Assembly (NCBI GenBank): GCA_024195265.1
Contig: JAJLRJ010000011.1
Location: forward strand, 18,701,927 to 18,765,926
Length of the DNA: 64,000 bases
Direction: 5' to 3'
Source: Dendrophyllia cribrosa
Lineage: Eukaryota; Cnidaria; Anthozoa; Scleractinia; Dendrophylliidae
In this document: piece by piece, positions 61,401-64,000 of the stretch
How positions within the stretch are numbered: position 1 is the first letter of the stretch
How the letters are laid out: each line of letters opens with the position of its first letter
Program-made: the position numbers and the translations under genes
The notes under the pieces: generated by a model
What the model was told of the DNA's origin: nothing
What the model saw: only the letters and a program-made list of their open reading frames with translations
Database searches by the model: none

Positions 61401-64000
61401 AGCCAGATAGCATTCTTATATTAATTTTATTTACACATTAGGAAGAATGTTTTTTCAGGATATCCAAACAATGACAAATTGAGTTAAAAAAAACTAGATG
61501 CAGCTGGGTTTTTGTAACTGACTTGGAAGTGCAGTTTGGATACCTGATATAACAAGCGTGTTTGATATAGAGTCTCTTCTTTTAAACCATTAATGTTTCT
61601 GTAGAGCTTATGAAAACATGAGTACCATAGTAGTTTGGGTGAACATGAAGCTTGTGGAAACACGAGTTGTAAAAGTCAGTAAATCCAAGTGCATTTGTCC
61701 TATTCTGTTATCTCTACCCTTGTGAATTTGACTTTAGGTCAGAATTCGTTTTGAGGAGAAAATTACAAGACTTAATGGCATTACCATAATTGGTTCATCA
61801 ATACAACCTGAGCAGATGTGCTGCAAATTTGATCAGAACCCATACTCCAACCCGCACCCCTGGCACTAAAGTTAACATTCATAGTTGCATAACATTTGTT
61901 TCAGTATAGTTGATATGTACCTAGTTTTAAACCTTTTGGGGTTTGTCTTTACTAAAATGACATATTTTTACAAGGTAAGCATGGTATCCTGGCATGATAT
62001 GAAAGTCAAAAGAAAATTGTTTCATTCCTCTTTCAGTTCACTGCATTTAATTATACCTAAGGCAGCTAAGAAATATCATTATGTTAAGTTTCACTTCTGG
62101 TTTACCCAAATCAATATAACGAATACTAGGAAAAACTTGGTGTGTTTCAGTGAAATATAATAGAAAAATTAGTATAGGTAATCAAGGTTTCAAGTTCAAT
62201 TTGGGATTAATTTGCACAAGTGAGTTTTCCAAAAAGCTCAAATTGTACGAACTGCATTCGGCGAGTGTAATTTTGAGCTTTTTGAAAAACTCACAAGTGC
62301 AAATTAATCTCAAATTGAACGAGAAAATCGTATGATTACTTTGTAATAATTATACATGAAAAAATTTGCATCAATTTTTTTTCCAAAATTTTTTTTTCGC
62401 AAAACATCTTTGCATCTTTTTTTTTCATTTGTAAATTGCACCGGTGTTACACTTTTTGCACTGGTGTTACACCAGTGAACTGCACTGGTGCACACTTGAA
62501 CTGCACTGCTCTTAGCCAATCAATTGAGTAATTTTTTTTATGTATATTATTAAGCTTGAAAAAACAGCACCTGTGCTCAAGGTTTGTTTTCCCGTGACAT
62601 CACTTATGTTTCTATGACAACAAAAGCAAGGAATAGAAAACACCAAGTGTTCTATATTTGCCAAAGAAAGAAAAAAATGGTTGCCAAGGAAACCTTTGTG
62701 TGATTTTTGTGAAAGGTGAATATGAAAAAACGAAGAACACTTTTGTTATATTTAATTTATGTATTTCTTACAGCTACAAAACAGCTATAATTAGTGTAAA
62801 TTGCATTCATTTTCTCTCCAAACTAGCCAGATGATTACAATCATTACTGGCACTTTGCTACCTAGTAGAAAGATGCAGTTCAAGAGAGAGAGAAAATCTG
62901 GATGACAAAAATAAACAAAGCAGAAACATCAAACTTATCTTGCAACAATTGATTGGAGAAAAATTGCAGGCGGTCTTAATAATAATAAAAAAATAGATAC
63001 GTACGAAATGTATTCCCTTGACCAAAGACACTATCTTGTTATTACAATCCTTCCCTTAATCTTATTCTTTTGTTAGAACCCTGCGCAGTCAAGTATGTCT
63101 TGGGATTCATATAGGTCATCGGGAACATGTTTGTTTACGTGTGAATGTCTGTGAAACACGCGTGCCTTTAGGTTCGATATTTTAAGTATCATAGAACAGT
63201 CACGCGTCTCGCAACTGAAAACATACAAAGATGTATATGGTGATTTTCAGTTATTTTTTCCGCCTATCTAAGAAGCAAAAATTTTCACACATCGGAAATG
63301 TTTATATTTTATAGTATTATGCGTTGAATGCACGCCCCATTGCACATTGACCAGGGCCATTGAACGTATGAAGTCCCGAAAGTATTCACTTGATCGTACT
63401 GTATTGAACAAAATTTCAATTTGTTAAATCATTGATGACAGCGCATCGCTAAATTGTAGCGTAAAGAATCGAAGAGTTTATATCGAAGAGTGTGTTGACT
63501 CTTCATACAAAAGTGTGTAAATTTCACATGTCAATTTCACCGCACACAAATAAACCAGACACAAATGATTGCATGATTATTCCTGCTTGTGACATTGCAA
63601 CAGAGCACAAATACAGTTTCAGTTAAAAAAAATAGACTTACTTGCTTCCTGTTAACAAAACGGGCTTATGCTACTTTGTATTTCCTGTCTTGTTTCAATA
63701 CGGCAAAACTTACCAGACAACGGCCTTTCAATGTCTGTGCAGTTATCAAGGTGGCCGCTTGTTCCTTAAGCCAAACATAAATCCCCCTCTTCGAAACATC
63801 CTGCCGAGGCAAGCCATTAATCTTCTTATTTCCATCTTTTTTAGTCGGGTTAAGTTTGGTTCGTTTTGAGTCACATATCCTTCTAATTAACCTTGAAATC
63901 AAGATGACCACTAGTCCACCAAAAAATATTGACACGCTCGTTGCAATGAAATAATACCATTTTCTATCTTCAGCCGCTACCAAGCAGTCTGTATCGCATT
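10236..64000 (-). CDS. slo1/KCNMA1-like: BK-type (Slo1) calcium- and voltage-activated K+ channel alpha subunit, 28 exons, 5' end outside window
   Basis: Joined exons (- strand, 5' to 3') are listed individually below; all splice phases agree and the product is 1035 residues (1054 with the 57-base cassette). Numbering starts at the first residue in the window. S0 lies at about 15-35, S1 at 96-115, S2 at about 132-147, S3 at about 155-178, S4 at 186-200, S5 at 211-235, pore at 250-271, S6 at 280-304, RCK1 at about 323-590, a variable linker at about 600-665 and RCK2 to the C-terminus, with the calcium bowl at 859-868. The protein would form a tetrameric membrane K+ channel gated by depolarisation and cytosolic calcium. 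Conserved: S2 Asp and Arg, S3 Asp, RCK1 D341/D346 and E537 (human D362/D367 and E535), bowl Q859, D862, D865, D867, and the haem motif CMACH. Unusual: filter TVGFGD (266-271), Q193 and R196 in S4, A300 in S6, N353 and S378 at the magnesium site. Slo3 is unlikely because the calcium bowl is intact; Slo2 lacks S0 and the bowl. The promoter and start codon are right of 64000. Confidence 0.96.
10823..11017 (-). CDS. BK exon AA: RCK2 after the calcium bowl
   Basis: It encodes [18 protein letters not shown] and a stretch ending [22 protein letters not shown] and DGPLAxFG match human LTLIRTLVTGG and DGPFADLG. Acceptor GCCATCAG, donor GTAAGA. Confidence 0.96.
11980..12110 (-). CDS. BK exon Z: calcium bowl
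   Basis: It encodes [20 protein letters not shown] and [19 protein letters not shown]. The bowl residues Q859, D862, D865 and D867 align with human Q889, D892, D895 and D897, all calcium-coordinating, so high-affinity RCK2 calcium binding should be retained. Donor GTCAGT. Confidence 0.96.
13092..13380 (-). CDS. BK exon Y: RCK2 core
   Basis: It encodes [20 protein letters not shown] and continues through [20 protein letters not shown], a variable Ser/Gly stretch and [26 protein letters not shown] and NIPIITE blocks match human RCK2. This is the largest internal exon seen. Donor GTGAGT. Confidence 0.96.
13431..13535. mobile_element. 105-base palindromic MITE with 8-base target duplication
   Basis: An almost perfect palindrome with ends GATAGTCTCCTACGTAGCC and GGTTACGTAGGAGACT; the arms carry TTTGTGTCGTCACGCAAC and its complement. 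ATTGGAAT is present directly before (13423-13430) and after (13536-13543), an 8-base target duplication as in hAT-type insertions. It lies in the BK intron upstream of exon Y. Confidence 0.9.
14004..14045 (-). CDS. BK exon X: 42-base exon, RCK2
   Basis: It encodes [14 protein letters not shown] (human WETLHNFPKVSILP), phase 0 on both sides. Acceptor TGTTTTCAG, donor GTAAGT. Confidence 0.93.
14402..14572. mobile_element. Palindromic MITE
   Basis: TATACAGCTATTTCAATTAA on the left faces its complement near 14550-14570, and AAGCCAAGACCGCAAGGT faces ACCTTGCGGTCTTGGCTT. About 170 bases, non-coding, in a BK intron. Confidence 0.85.
14783..14869 (-). CDS. BK exon W: RCK2
   Basis: It encodes [20 protein letters not shown] and GNKDYMERE (human [21 protein letters not shown]). 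Acceptor TTCATTTAG, donor GTAAAA. Confidence 0.95.
15745..15840 (-). CDS. BK exon V: start of RCK2
   Basis: It encodes [20 protein letters not shown] and [12 protein letters not shown] (human [31 protein letters not shown]). Acceptor TTTTGCTAG, donor GTGAGT. Confidence 0.95.
16894..17250. other. Unassigned intronic stretch next to BK exon U
   Basis: It contains a small GC-rich hairpin (CCTCGCGAAGCGAGG, 16905-16919) and a + strand ORF from ATG 17067 beginning [18 protein letters not shown] with 57 codons. No domain is recognised; it may be element-derived. Confidence 0.35.
17260..17365 (-). CDS. BK exon U: linker to RCK2
   Basis: It encodes [20 protein letters not shown] and [15 protein letters not shown]. 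The [12 protein letters not shown] block matches human YDSTGMFHWCAP. Acceptor ACATTTTAG, donor GTATGT. Confidence 0.94.
17474..17570 (-). CDS. BK exon T: linker
   Basis: Acceptor is a T-run plus TAG, donor GTAAGT. It encodes [20 protein letters not shown] and [11 protein letters not shown], a Ser/Lys-rich disordered linker. Phase 1 at its start fits both exon S and the cassette exon. Confidence 0.85.
18932..19683. mobile_element. Long palindromic element carrying a nested MITE
   Basis: TTTAAAGTGCCCCTATGATC (left) faces its complement GATCACAGGGGCACTTTAA (right). The arms also contain the inverted pair AACCCGTGAGGTAT and ATACCTCACGGGTT, and GGTTGATTAATGGCGG with its complement. The arms pair over about 280 bases once the insertion at 19032-19214 is removed. 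There is no coding content. Confidence 0.9.
19032..19214. mobile_element. MITE inserted in the left arm of the 18932-19683 palindrome
   Basis: It begins TACCCTGGGTGCCAGAGG and ends CCTCTGGATCCAGGGTG. ATCCATTAG stands directly before (19023-19031) and after (19215-19223), a 9-base target duplication as in Mutator-like insertions. The opposite arm, CATTACGAACATC when reverse-complemented, keeps the uninterrupted site. Confidence 0.88.
21635..21691 (-). CDS. Probable cassette exon in the RCK1-RCK2 linker (57 bases)
   Basis: A pyrimidine-rich acceptor (CTTCTTCTTATTACAAG) and donor GTTAGT enclose 57 bases, phase 1 in and phase 1 out, so the exon can be included or skipped without a frame change. 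It encodes [18 protein letters not shown]. The position is where vertebrate BK transcripts are alternatively spliced (site of the STREX exon), but I see no sequence similarity to STREX. Whether it is constitutive or optional cannot be told from DNA. Confidence 0.6.
24492..24568 (-). CDS. BK exon S: haem-binding motif, start of linker
   Basis: It encodes [20 protein letters not shown] and CECSK. CMACH matches the CxxCH haem-regulatory motif of human BK (CKACH). It ends in phase 1 before the variable linker. Confidence 0.94.
25059..25220. mobile_element. MITE with TTAAAGGCCCAGTATCACCC ends
   Basis: Inverted ends TTAAAGGCCCAGTATCACCC and GGGTGATACTGGGCCTTTAA enclose 162 bases, inside a BK intron. 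Confidence 0.9.
25446..25662. mobile_element. MITE with TTAACCCTTTAAGCCCTAA ends
   Basis: The inverted ends are exact over 19 bases (TTAACCCTTTAAGCCCTAA and its complement) with TTAA at both borders. It is non-coding. It resembles the TTAACCCTTT element at 53803-54016 in its outer ten bases. Confidence 0.9.
25866..25949 (-). CDS. BK exon R: end of RCK1
   Basis: It encodes [20 protein letters not shown] and GSAPEVK (human [29 protein letters not shown]). Acceptor ATTTTAAAG, donor GTACAA. Confirmed by phase with both neighbours. Confidence 0.9.
25981..26135. mobile_element. MITE, AATTGAAGGG family, copy 1
   Basis: AATTGAAGGGGTGCGCGGAA on the left, and on the right the complement of AATTGAAGGGGTGCCTGGAA. 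The inner inverted pair is CCCTAAGTGACTT and AAGTCACTTAGGG. It lies between BK exons Q and R. Confidence 0.88.
26363..26431 (-). CDS. BK exon Q: RCK1
   Basis: It completes Glu537 and encodes [20 protein letters not shown] plus EK (human LCFVKLKLLMIAIEYK). Acceptor TGTGACAG, donor GTGAGT. Confidence 0.93.
27062..27180 (-). CDS. BK exon P: RCK1
   Basis: It encodes [20 protein letters not shown] and [12 protein letters not shown], then the first two bases of Glu537 (human E535, RCK1 calcium ligand). The human M513 equivalent in LEMYTE is present. Donor GTAAGT. Confidence 0.96.
28363..28735. mobile_element. MITE, AATTGAAGGG family, copy 2
   Basis: It starts AATTGAAGGGCTCCCGGGAA and ends with the complement of AATTGAAGGGCTCTCGGCAA. 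Inner inverted pairs around CCTAAGTACGTTTTT. 373 bases, intronic. Confidence 0.85.
29734..29823 (-). CDS. BK exon O: RCK1
   Basis: It encodes [20 protein letters not shown] and [21 protein letters not shown] is identical to human. Acceptor AATTACAG, donor GTAAGT. Confidence 0.96.
30083..30225. mobile_element. Palindromic element, TATGTTGTGGTTCAATTTTA family, copy 1
   Basis: A nearly perfect hairpin: TATGTTGTGGTTCAATTTTA, then GGTTCAAATTTTATTTTCC, a short loop and the complements. About 140 bases with no coding content. Confidence 0.9.
30703..30873. mobile_element. Palindromic element, same family, diverged copy 2
   Basis: TATGTTGTGTTTCAAATTTT and ...ATTTGAACCACAACATATAA face each other, with the inner pair AAACCAGTTTGATT and AATCAAACTGGTTT. 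The shared outer end TATGTTGTG places it in the family. Confidence 0.75.
31120..31185 (-). CDS. BK exon N: RCK1
   Basis: It encodes [20 protein letters not shown] then SE (human [22 protein letters not shown]). Acceptor ATGTTCAG, donor GTACTA, which is weak. Confidence 0.93.
31292..31361 (-). CDS. BK exon M: RCK1
   Basis: It encodes [20 protein letters not shown] then QNK, matching human [23 protein letters not shown]. Acceptor TTATGCAG, donor GTGAGT. Confidence 0.95.
31388..31744. mobile_element. MITE with TTACAGCCATGCTCCGTCAC ends
   Basis: The left end TTACAGCCATGCTCCGTCAC and its exact complement at the right enclose 357 bases. The TA-CAG start is compatible with Tc1/mariner-type insertion. 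It lies directly 5' of BK exon M on the gene strand. Confidence 0.9.
33339..33969. mobile_element. MITE with GGCTGTGGTCACATCT ends
   Basis: GGCTGTGGTCACATCT at the left and AGATGTGACCACAGCC at the right. Many copies of AACTATAGTTAGT or AACTTAAGTTAGT occur inside in both orientations. 631 bases, no transposase. Confidence 0.88.
34017..34099 (-). CDS. BK exon L: RCK1
   Basis: It encodes [20 protein letters not shown] and EDSENIM (human [24 protein letters not shown] region). Acceptor GATTTAAG, donor GTAAAA; the ends are phase 0 and 2. Confidence 0.94.
34701..36057. mobile_element. TIR element, AATTGAAGGG family, copy 3 (1.36 kb)
   Basis: AATTGAAGGGCCGAGAGCAT and its complement form the ends, extending inward through GTCCAGCCTATATGAC. 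The inside holds - strand ORFs of 84 and 86 codons (34999-35253 and 35260-35520) without recognisable domains and a tRNA-like sequence at 35636-35706, so other insertions are probably nested here. Confidence 0.85.
35636..35720 (+). repeat. tRNA-like sequence with pol III terminator-like T run
   Basis: It reads TCGGTGGTCTAGTGGTTTGG (box A-like, tRNA-Glu/Asp type) and, about 30 bases on, CCGGGTTCGAATCACG (box B), followed by about 19 T. The T stem has mismatches and no clean acceptor stem forms, so it is better read as a tRNA-derived SINE head or tRNA pseudogene than a functional tRNA. Confidence 0.5.
36455..37113. mobile_element. TTAA-flanked MITE inside the 36188-37933 element
   Basis: TTAAGGACGTTCGCGC at the left and GTGCAAACGTCCTTAA at the right, both with TTAA at the border, as in piggyBac-type insertions. 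It is non-coding. Confidence 0.75.
37112..37396. mobile_element. MITE with ATGTCGGGAAAATCCCAGAC ends
   Basis: AAGCCTGGCTTTCATTATAT, then TGTCGGGAAAATCCCAGACG, with complements at the right end (...CGTCTGGGATTTTCCCGACA). It abuts the TTAA element at 37110-37113. Confidence 0.85.
38207..38312 (-). CDS. BK exon K: RCK1
   Basis: It encodes [20 protein letters not shown] and on to CKRVK (human [20 protein letters not shown]). The proton-sensing His394 equivalent is kept; E399 is Ser378. Donor GTTAGT. Confidence 0.94.
39206..39316 (-). CDS. BK exon J: start of RCK1 (first calcium-site residues)
   Basis: It encodes [20 protein letters not shown] and [16 protein letters not shown]. The residues equivalent to D362, H365 and D367 are present (R-D-F-L-H-K-D); the E374 magnesium ligand is Asn353. 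Acceptor CTTCCAG, donor GTGAGT. Confidence 0.95.
39895..39930. repeat. Poly-C tract
   Basis: A run of more than 20 C broken by one A, in a BK intron, probably the terminus of a degraded element like those at 7044 and 59626. Confidence 0.8.
40022..40095. repeat. 23-base tandem repeat, three units
   Basis: The unit GACGGTTAAGAAAAGGTAAG plus 3 bases occurs three times in a row with few changes. It lies in a BK intron. Confidence 0.85.
40286..40377 (-). CDS. BK exon I: second half of S6 and C-linker
   Basis: It encodes [20 protein letters not shown] and [10 protein letters not shown]. Human YVPEIIELIGNRKKYGGSY has E321 and E324 at the inner mouth; here they are A300 and E303. The RKK cluster after S6 is SHT. 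Acceptor TTGTGTAG, donor GTAAGA. Confidence 0.94.
41372..41461 (-). CDS. BK exon H: selectivity filter and first half of S6
   Basis: It encodes [15 protein letters not shown] and then [14 protein letters not shown]. The filter codons are GGT TTT GGT, so the signature Tyr of GYG is Phe. The residue three after the filter Gly is Ser where human BK has Tyr294, an external TEA-binding position. Donor GTGTGT. The first of the two hinge glycines of S6 is Ile289. Confidence 0.96.
41568..41645 (-). CDS. BK exon G: turret and pore helix
   Basis: It begins VENSGDPW, identical to human BK at this position, and ends YFECLYFLV in the pore helix. Acceptor TTTTTTAG, donor GTAAGT, phase 0 on both sides. Confidence 0.96.
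42036..42743 (+). CDS. Paired-domain (Pax-like) DNA-binding ORF inside the Tc1-like element
   Basis: The ORF is 235 codons from ATG 42036. Residues about 17-130 follow the Pax paired domain along its length: [12 protein letters not shown] (Pax LGGVFVNGRPLP), a first helix-turn-helix with [20 protein letters not shown] (Pax PCDISRxLxVSxGCVSKILG), [10 protein letters not shown] (Pax RYYETGSIxP), a GGKDP linker, and a second helical subdomain ending [13 protein letters not shown] (Pax AWEIRDRLLxEGV) and [10 protein letters not shown] (Pax VPSVSSINRI). After about residue 131 the reading is antisense to another ORF and is probably not real coding; an intron starting GTATTC near 42430 is possible. 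Paired domains and Tc1-family transposase DNA-binding domains share ancestry; here the Pax features, including the N-terminal beta-hairpin, are unusually complete. Confidence 0.65.
   Translation: MRSQDTSLFFKRWQEIRLGGFYNPGKPLPLHIRDEIVNLFNAGFGPSEISRNTKVTKGAIHNIVQHYSLHGTTQPFSCGGKDPVLMTDDILEVIEIWKLRKPSVYASEIRDRLLQEGIFTPANLPSIRQIQNVFNFAFHLFACLFKGIVATFRRRWRDKKVGLLCRALRHDFTAHRCAVDLDGNVEGFTTALSFFFFCCTLLKRYCVLLFTAYWNTHSDKLKIPGKQLSHFVDNI
42375..42869 (-). CDS. Unrecognised 164-residue ORF, antisense and convergent to the paired-domain ORF
   Basis: It is open from 42869, where AATTACAG makes a plausible splice acceptor, to the stop at 42375-42377; the first internal start is at 42725. It contains [40 protein letters not shown] and [20 protein letters not shown], then a Glu-rich and Ser-rich stretch. 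The first 100 residues look like a folded alpha/beta domain with good amino-acid complexity; I do not recognise the family. It overlaps the poorly supported end of the + ORF, so this strand may be the real coding strand from 42430 to 42869. Confidence 0.45.
   Translation of the reverse strand, partial: RARSKQYCRRSSSQIKLKEKPDAIAFVERKSSCLAKPLREFRLDIVNEVGELLPGNFKFIRMGIPVSRKQEDTIPLQKCAAEEEEGESGSKTFNISIQVDSTPVSSKIVPQSSTEKSDFFVPPSAAKGGHDAFEKTSKQMEREVEYILYLPYGWEISRCENTLL
44283..45011. mobile_element. Diverged TIR element
   Basis: GGCCACAGGGCAAAAAACTT at the left and AAGTTTTTTGCCCTGGGCC at the right are inverted; inner ACTTGTCC/GGACAAGT boxes repeat in both orientations. About 730 bases, non-coding. 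Confidence 0.7.
45636..45711 (-). CDS. BK exon F: S5
   Basis: It encodes the S5 helix [20 protein letters not shown] and ends GILHL (human GFIHL). Acceptor TGTTTTTAG, donor GTAAGT. Confidence 0.93.
46261..46336 (-). CDS. BK exon E: S4 voltage-sensor helix
   Basis: It encodes [20 protein letters not shown] and on to IIHS. Compared with human LRFLRALRLIQFSEIL, R207 and R210 are kept, R213 is Gln, Q216 is Arg and E219 is Asp. Acceptor TTTAACAG, donor GTTTGT. Confidence 0.95.
46640..46905. mobile_element. MITE, TTAGAGCAGTTTTCAATTGA family, diverged copy
   Basis: It shares GACCAATCAGAAGTAAA, CCAAAACCAATCGTGACTT and TGATTGGTTCATTG in order with the complete copy at 56628-56915, and ends ATTGAAAAGCGCTCTA. 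Its left terminus is degraded. Confidence 0.75.
46923..47034 (-). CDS. BK exon D: S2-S3 linker and S3
   Basis: It begins FLAANDKL (human FIAANDKL, which includes N172 of the magnesium site) and continues through S3 [16 protein letters not shown] with the conserved Asp (human D186), ending NWLG. The acceptor is at ...ATTATTAG; a second AG ten bases on (TTGCAG) would drop FLA and break the phase. Confidence 0.95.
47606..48616. mobile_element. Middle element of the nest, GGCGGCGCC ends
   Basis: Left AATTACAGTGGCGGCGCCAG, right CTGGTAGCGCC-type end (CAGTAGCGCCGCCCCTGCAA). It carries GGGGGCATGCTCCCCCGGGA near 47687 and GGTGGGGCAAATGCCCCACC near its right end. It contains a third element. Confidence 0.75.
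48389..48558. mobile_element. Innermost palindromic element with 9-base target duplication
   Basis: The two arms of about 75 bases are nearly perfect complements (CAGACTCGTACCCAGTCGCT ... AGCGACTGGGTACGAGTCTG). AGCTGTCGA stands immediately before (48380-48388) and after (48559-48567), a 9-base duplication of the Mutator-like kind. Confidence 0.92.
49306..49664. mobile_element. MITE with AGGCTATGTCTACACTATAC ends
   Basis: Inverted ends AGGCTATGTCTACACTATAC and GTATAGTGTAGACATAGCCT extend inward through CGGATAGCT. 359 bases, intronic. Confidence 0.92.
49854..50324 (-). CDS. Unrecognised 156-codon ORF in a BK intron
   Basis: It begins [20 protein letters not shown] and contains a Cys/Arg-rich stretch ([18 protein letters not shown]) and several aromatic-rich segments. 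It has no recognisable domain or splice-phase link to the BK gene. It is the longest ORF in this intron and may be element-derived or chance. Confidence 0.25.
   Translation of the reverse strand: MDSEGRNISVVGIPINFTSFGCLPFINFYFVKLKEQNRQLKLWVQKFTAERRCKQCTRCLARRFLRVLLPLVNVSRAKITLKRSLFHLIFFSVFRIQRNKNWIYFRVSDCEMFYETAALCVTAWKGFKLLSHYANCNIFTSTEKIYFKGLNLFLSS
51349..51539. mobile_element. MITE of pogo/Tc1 type
   Basis: TACAATCAAACCTGTATTAA at the left and AATAGAGGTTTGACTGTA at the right; TA then CA..., with TTAAGCGGTCA repeated inside several times. Confidence 0.8.
51836..51929 (-). CDS. BK exon C: S1-S2 loop and S2
   Basis: Acceptor TTCTTTTCAG, donor GTAAGT. It encodes PVEHC... and the S2 helix [16 protein letters not shown]. 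The S2 Asp and Arg that take part in BK voltage sensing (human D153, R167) are present. Confidence 0.95.
52001..52180. mobile_element. Palindromic element
   Basis: AAGAAATAAAAAACGCGCC and ...GTTTTTTATTTCTTTT, with the inner pairs GAGTTATATAAGCAC/GTGCTTATATAACTC and GGGAATTTTTAAGAACAC with its complement. Intronic. Confidence 0.85.
52309..52446. mobile_element. Palindromic element, TATGTTGTGGTTCAATTTTA family, copy 3
   Basis: TATGTTGTAGTTCAATTTTA at the left and its complement at the right, with the inner GATTTTCCTTTGTT. About 138 bases. Confidence 0.88.
53227..53288 (-). CDS. BK exon B: S1 helix
   Basis: Acceptor TTGTTCTTAG, donor GTAAGT. It encodes [20 protein letters not shown], aligning with human [20 protein letters not shown]. 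Intron A upstream is more than 10 kb. Confidence 0.92.
53423..54115. mobile_element. Rearranged Penelope-like retroelement fragment with MITE insertion
   Basis: On the + strand, 53689-53806 reads [20 protein letters not shown] and [12 protein letters not shown], the GIY-YIG endonuclease of Penelope-like elements. On the - strand, 53423-53575 reads [20 protein letters not shown] and [20 protein letters not shown], the segment that normally follows GIY-YIG downstream on the same strand. The two parts therefore lie head to head: one has been inverted. After the inserted MITE, the + strand has ACCTCGGAGAGGTCGAAACG (54060-54079), typical of the element's 3' end. It is not functional. Confidence 0.72.
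53803..54016. mobile_element. MITE with TTAACCCTTTCACTCCC ends inside the Penelope remnant
   Basis: TTAACCCTTTCACTCCCAAG and CTGGGAGTGAAAGGGTTAA are inverted, with TTAA at both borders. 214 bases. Confidence 0.9.
54241..54377. mobile_element. Palindromic element, TATGTTGTGGTTCAATTTTA family, copy 4
   Basis: It is almost identical to the copy at 30083-30225, including GCTATGGTAATGTATG in the loop. An (ACAT)n microsatellite follows at 54376-54406. Confidence 0.92.
55190..55468 (-). other. Unassigned 92-codon ORF
   Basis: It begins [20 protein letters not shown] and is hydrophobic in its C-terminal half. No family is recognised and no splice signal fits the BK gene. A chance ORF or element fragment is likely. 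Confidence 0.2.
55862..56440. repeat. Diverged tandem repeat, about 240-base unit, 2.5 copies
   Basis: AATGTCAACCAGAAAAGTC starts at 55862 and again at about 56102, and GTAATGTCGACCAGCAG at 56340. CACAAGCTAATTAAATTA (56050) and CACAAGCTAATTGAATTA (56273) keep the same offset. Similarity between units is roughly three quarters by eye. Confidence 0.75.
56471..57115. repeat. Duplicated segment split by a MITE
   Basis: CAGTTTCTATAAGGACAAAG and following bases (56498-56610) recur in diverged form as AAGTTTCTTTTAGGACAAAG at 57001-57115 (both then have TTCAAxATTTxCACGTGCA and GGCATACAATT-like ends). The MITE 56628-56915 lies between them. Confidence 0.6.
56628..56915. mobile_element. MITE, TTAGAGCAGTTTTCAATTGA family, complete copy
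   Basis: The ends TTAGAGCAGTTTTCAATTGA and TCAATTGAAAACTGCTCTAA are exact inverted repeats. Several TGATTGG/CCAATCA boxes occur inside. A diverged copy lies at 46640-46905. Confidence 0.92.
57548..57592. repeat. (CAAA)n-type microsatellite
   Basis: A run of ACAAACAAACAAACAAAC with interruptions. Confidence 0.85.
58115..58235. mobile_element. Palindromic element related to the TATGTTGTGG family
   Basis: CAGGTTAATAATTATTTTTT and its complement, with the shared inner block TTTTCCTTTGTTGGATATTC and CATTATCATATATTAG loop as in the copy at 52309. The outer ends differ. Confidence 0.65.
58680..58841. mobile_element. Palindromic MITE
   Basis: TGATAAAATACTTCTTGACT faces its complement, and GGCCGGATGGGAAAATATTT faces AAATATTTTCCCATCCGGCC exactly. 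162 bases. Confidence 0.88.
59626..59790. mobile_element. Fragment of the poly-G GTACTC MITE family
   Basis: A run of about 22 G followed by AGGGTACTC, then TATACCC/CATACCC and CCAGAC motifs as in 7044-7362. The right terminus was not found. Confidence 0.6.
59943..60522 (+). mobile_element. 5'-truncated LINE: end of reverse-transcriptase ORF, 3' UTR and poly(A)
   Basis: The frame is open from 59943 to the TAA at 60267-60269 and contains [16 protein letters not shown], then LSPTEILFG and [19 protein letters not shown] followed by [13 protein letters not shown]. This is the order (His/Cys-Trp-Phe, xxILFG, N-xx-L-x-AKYYIY, FxxKL) seen at the C-terminus of LINE reverse transcriptases. About 220 bases of 3' UTR follow, then an A-rich tail at 60488-60521. 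It was inserted in + orientation, opposite to the BK gene. Confidence 0.8.
60523..63713. other. BK intron A, distal part
   Basis: AT-rich intron. An imperfect inverted repeat at 62195-62335 (CAATTTGGGATTAATTTGCA facing TGCAAATTAATCTCAAATTG) and a cluster of CACTGGTGTTACAC-type short repeats at 62437-62500 are the only structure seen. Confidence 0.55.
62195..62335. repeat. Inverted repeat (palindromic element)
   Basis: TCAATTTGGGATTAATTTGC, ACTTGTGAGTTTTxCAAAAAGCTC and their complements fold into one hairpin of about 140 bases. Confidence 0.8.
63714..64000 (-). CDS. BK exon A (first visible): N-terminus, S0, S0-S1 linker
   Basis: Open to the window edge, so the start codon is not seen. It begins [14 protein letters not shown], then S0 ([15 protein letters not shown]), a Lys-rich linker and [11 protein letters not shown], matching the human ISAQTLTGRVL. 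The donor is GTAAGT at 63713, phase 0. It corresponds to the large first coding exon of vertebrate KCNMA1. The upstream DCLV also occurs just before S0 in BK proteins. Confidence 0.93.

Noticed and set aside
1..64000. CRISPR arrays, bacterial operons or phage genes
   Set aside because: All regularly spaced repeats are contiguous tandems or palindromic MITEs, and the genes are spliced, so the DNA is animal nuclear sequence.

Overview
The window is animal nuclear DNA: AT-rich, with a low density of host genes, long introns and many transposon remnants. The combination of an NMDA-like glutamate receptor, a BK-type potassium channel and SINE, Penelope-like and palindromic-element families I associate with reef-building corals suggests an anthozoan cnidarian, most likely a stony coral. 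That assignment is an inference from protein families and repeat types; no species marker was seen.

Two host genes are supported, arranged tail to tail. On the + strand, positions 966-3986 hold the last two exons of an ionotropic glutamate receptor of NMDA-like type; the rest of the gene lies left of the window. On the - strand, from beyond 64000 down to the stop codon at 10236, lies almost the whole of a Slo1/BK (KCNMA1-type) large-conductance calcium- and voltage-activated potassium channel. I resolved 28 exons by hand, with consistent splice phases throughout. They give 1035 residues from S0 to the stop, and a 57-base in-phase cassette exon in the RCK1-RCK2 linker would make it 1054. Only the extracellular N-terminus and promoter are missing.

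The channel is not a standard BK. It keeps the calcium bowl, the RCK1 calcium-site residues and the CxxCH haem motif. However, its selectivity filter reads GFG instead of GYG, the main voltage-sensing arginine of S4 is Gln with an Arg one turn later, one of the two glutamates at the inner pore mouth is Ala, the RKK cluster after S6 is gone, and both RCK1 magnesium-site glutamates are replaced.

Most of the remaining sequence is mobile DNA: palindromic MITE-like elements (several nested, with target duplications that can be read directly), a Tc1-like element at 41.7-43.05 kb encoding a Pax-like paired domain with a second, antisense ORF, a 5'-truncated LINE, a rearranged Penelope-like element, an internally deleted RTE-like retroposon, and a tRNA-derived SINE whose tail has expanded into twelve 81-base tandem units that stay open in one frame. 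Nearly all of these from 10.2 kb onward sit inside BK introns.

The most interesting objects are the GFG-filter BK channel and the Tc1-like element with the paired domain.
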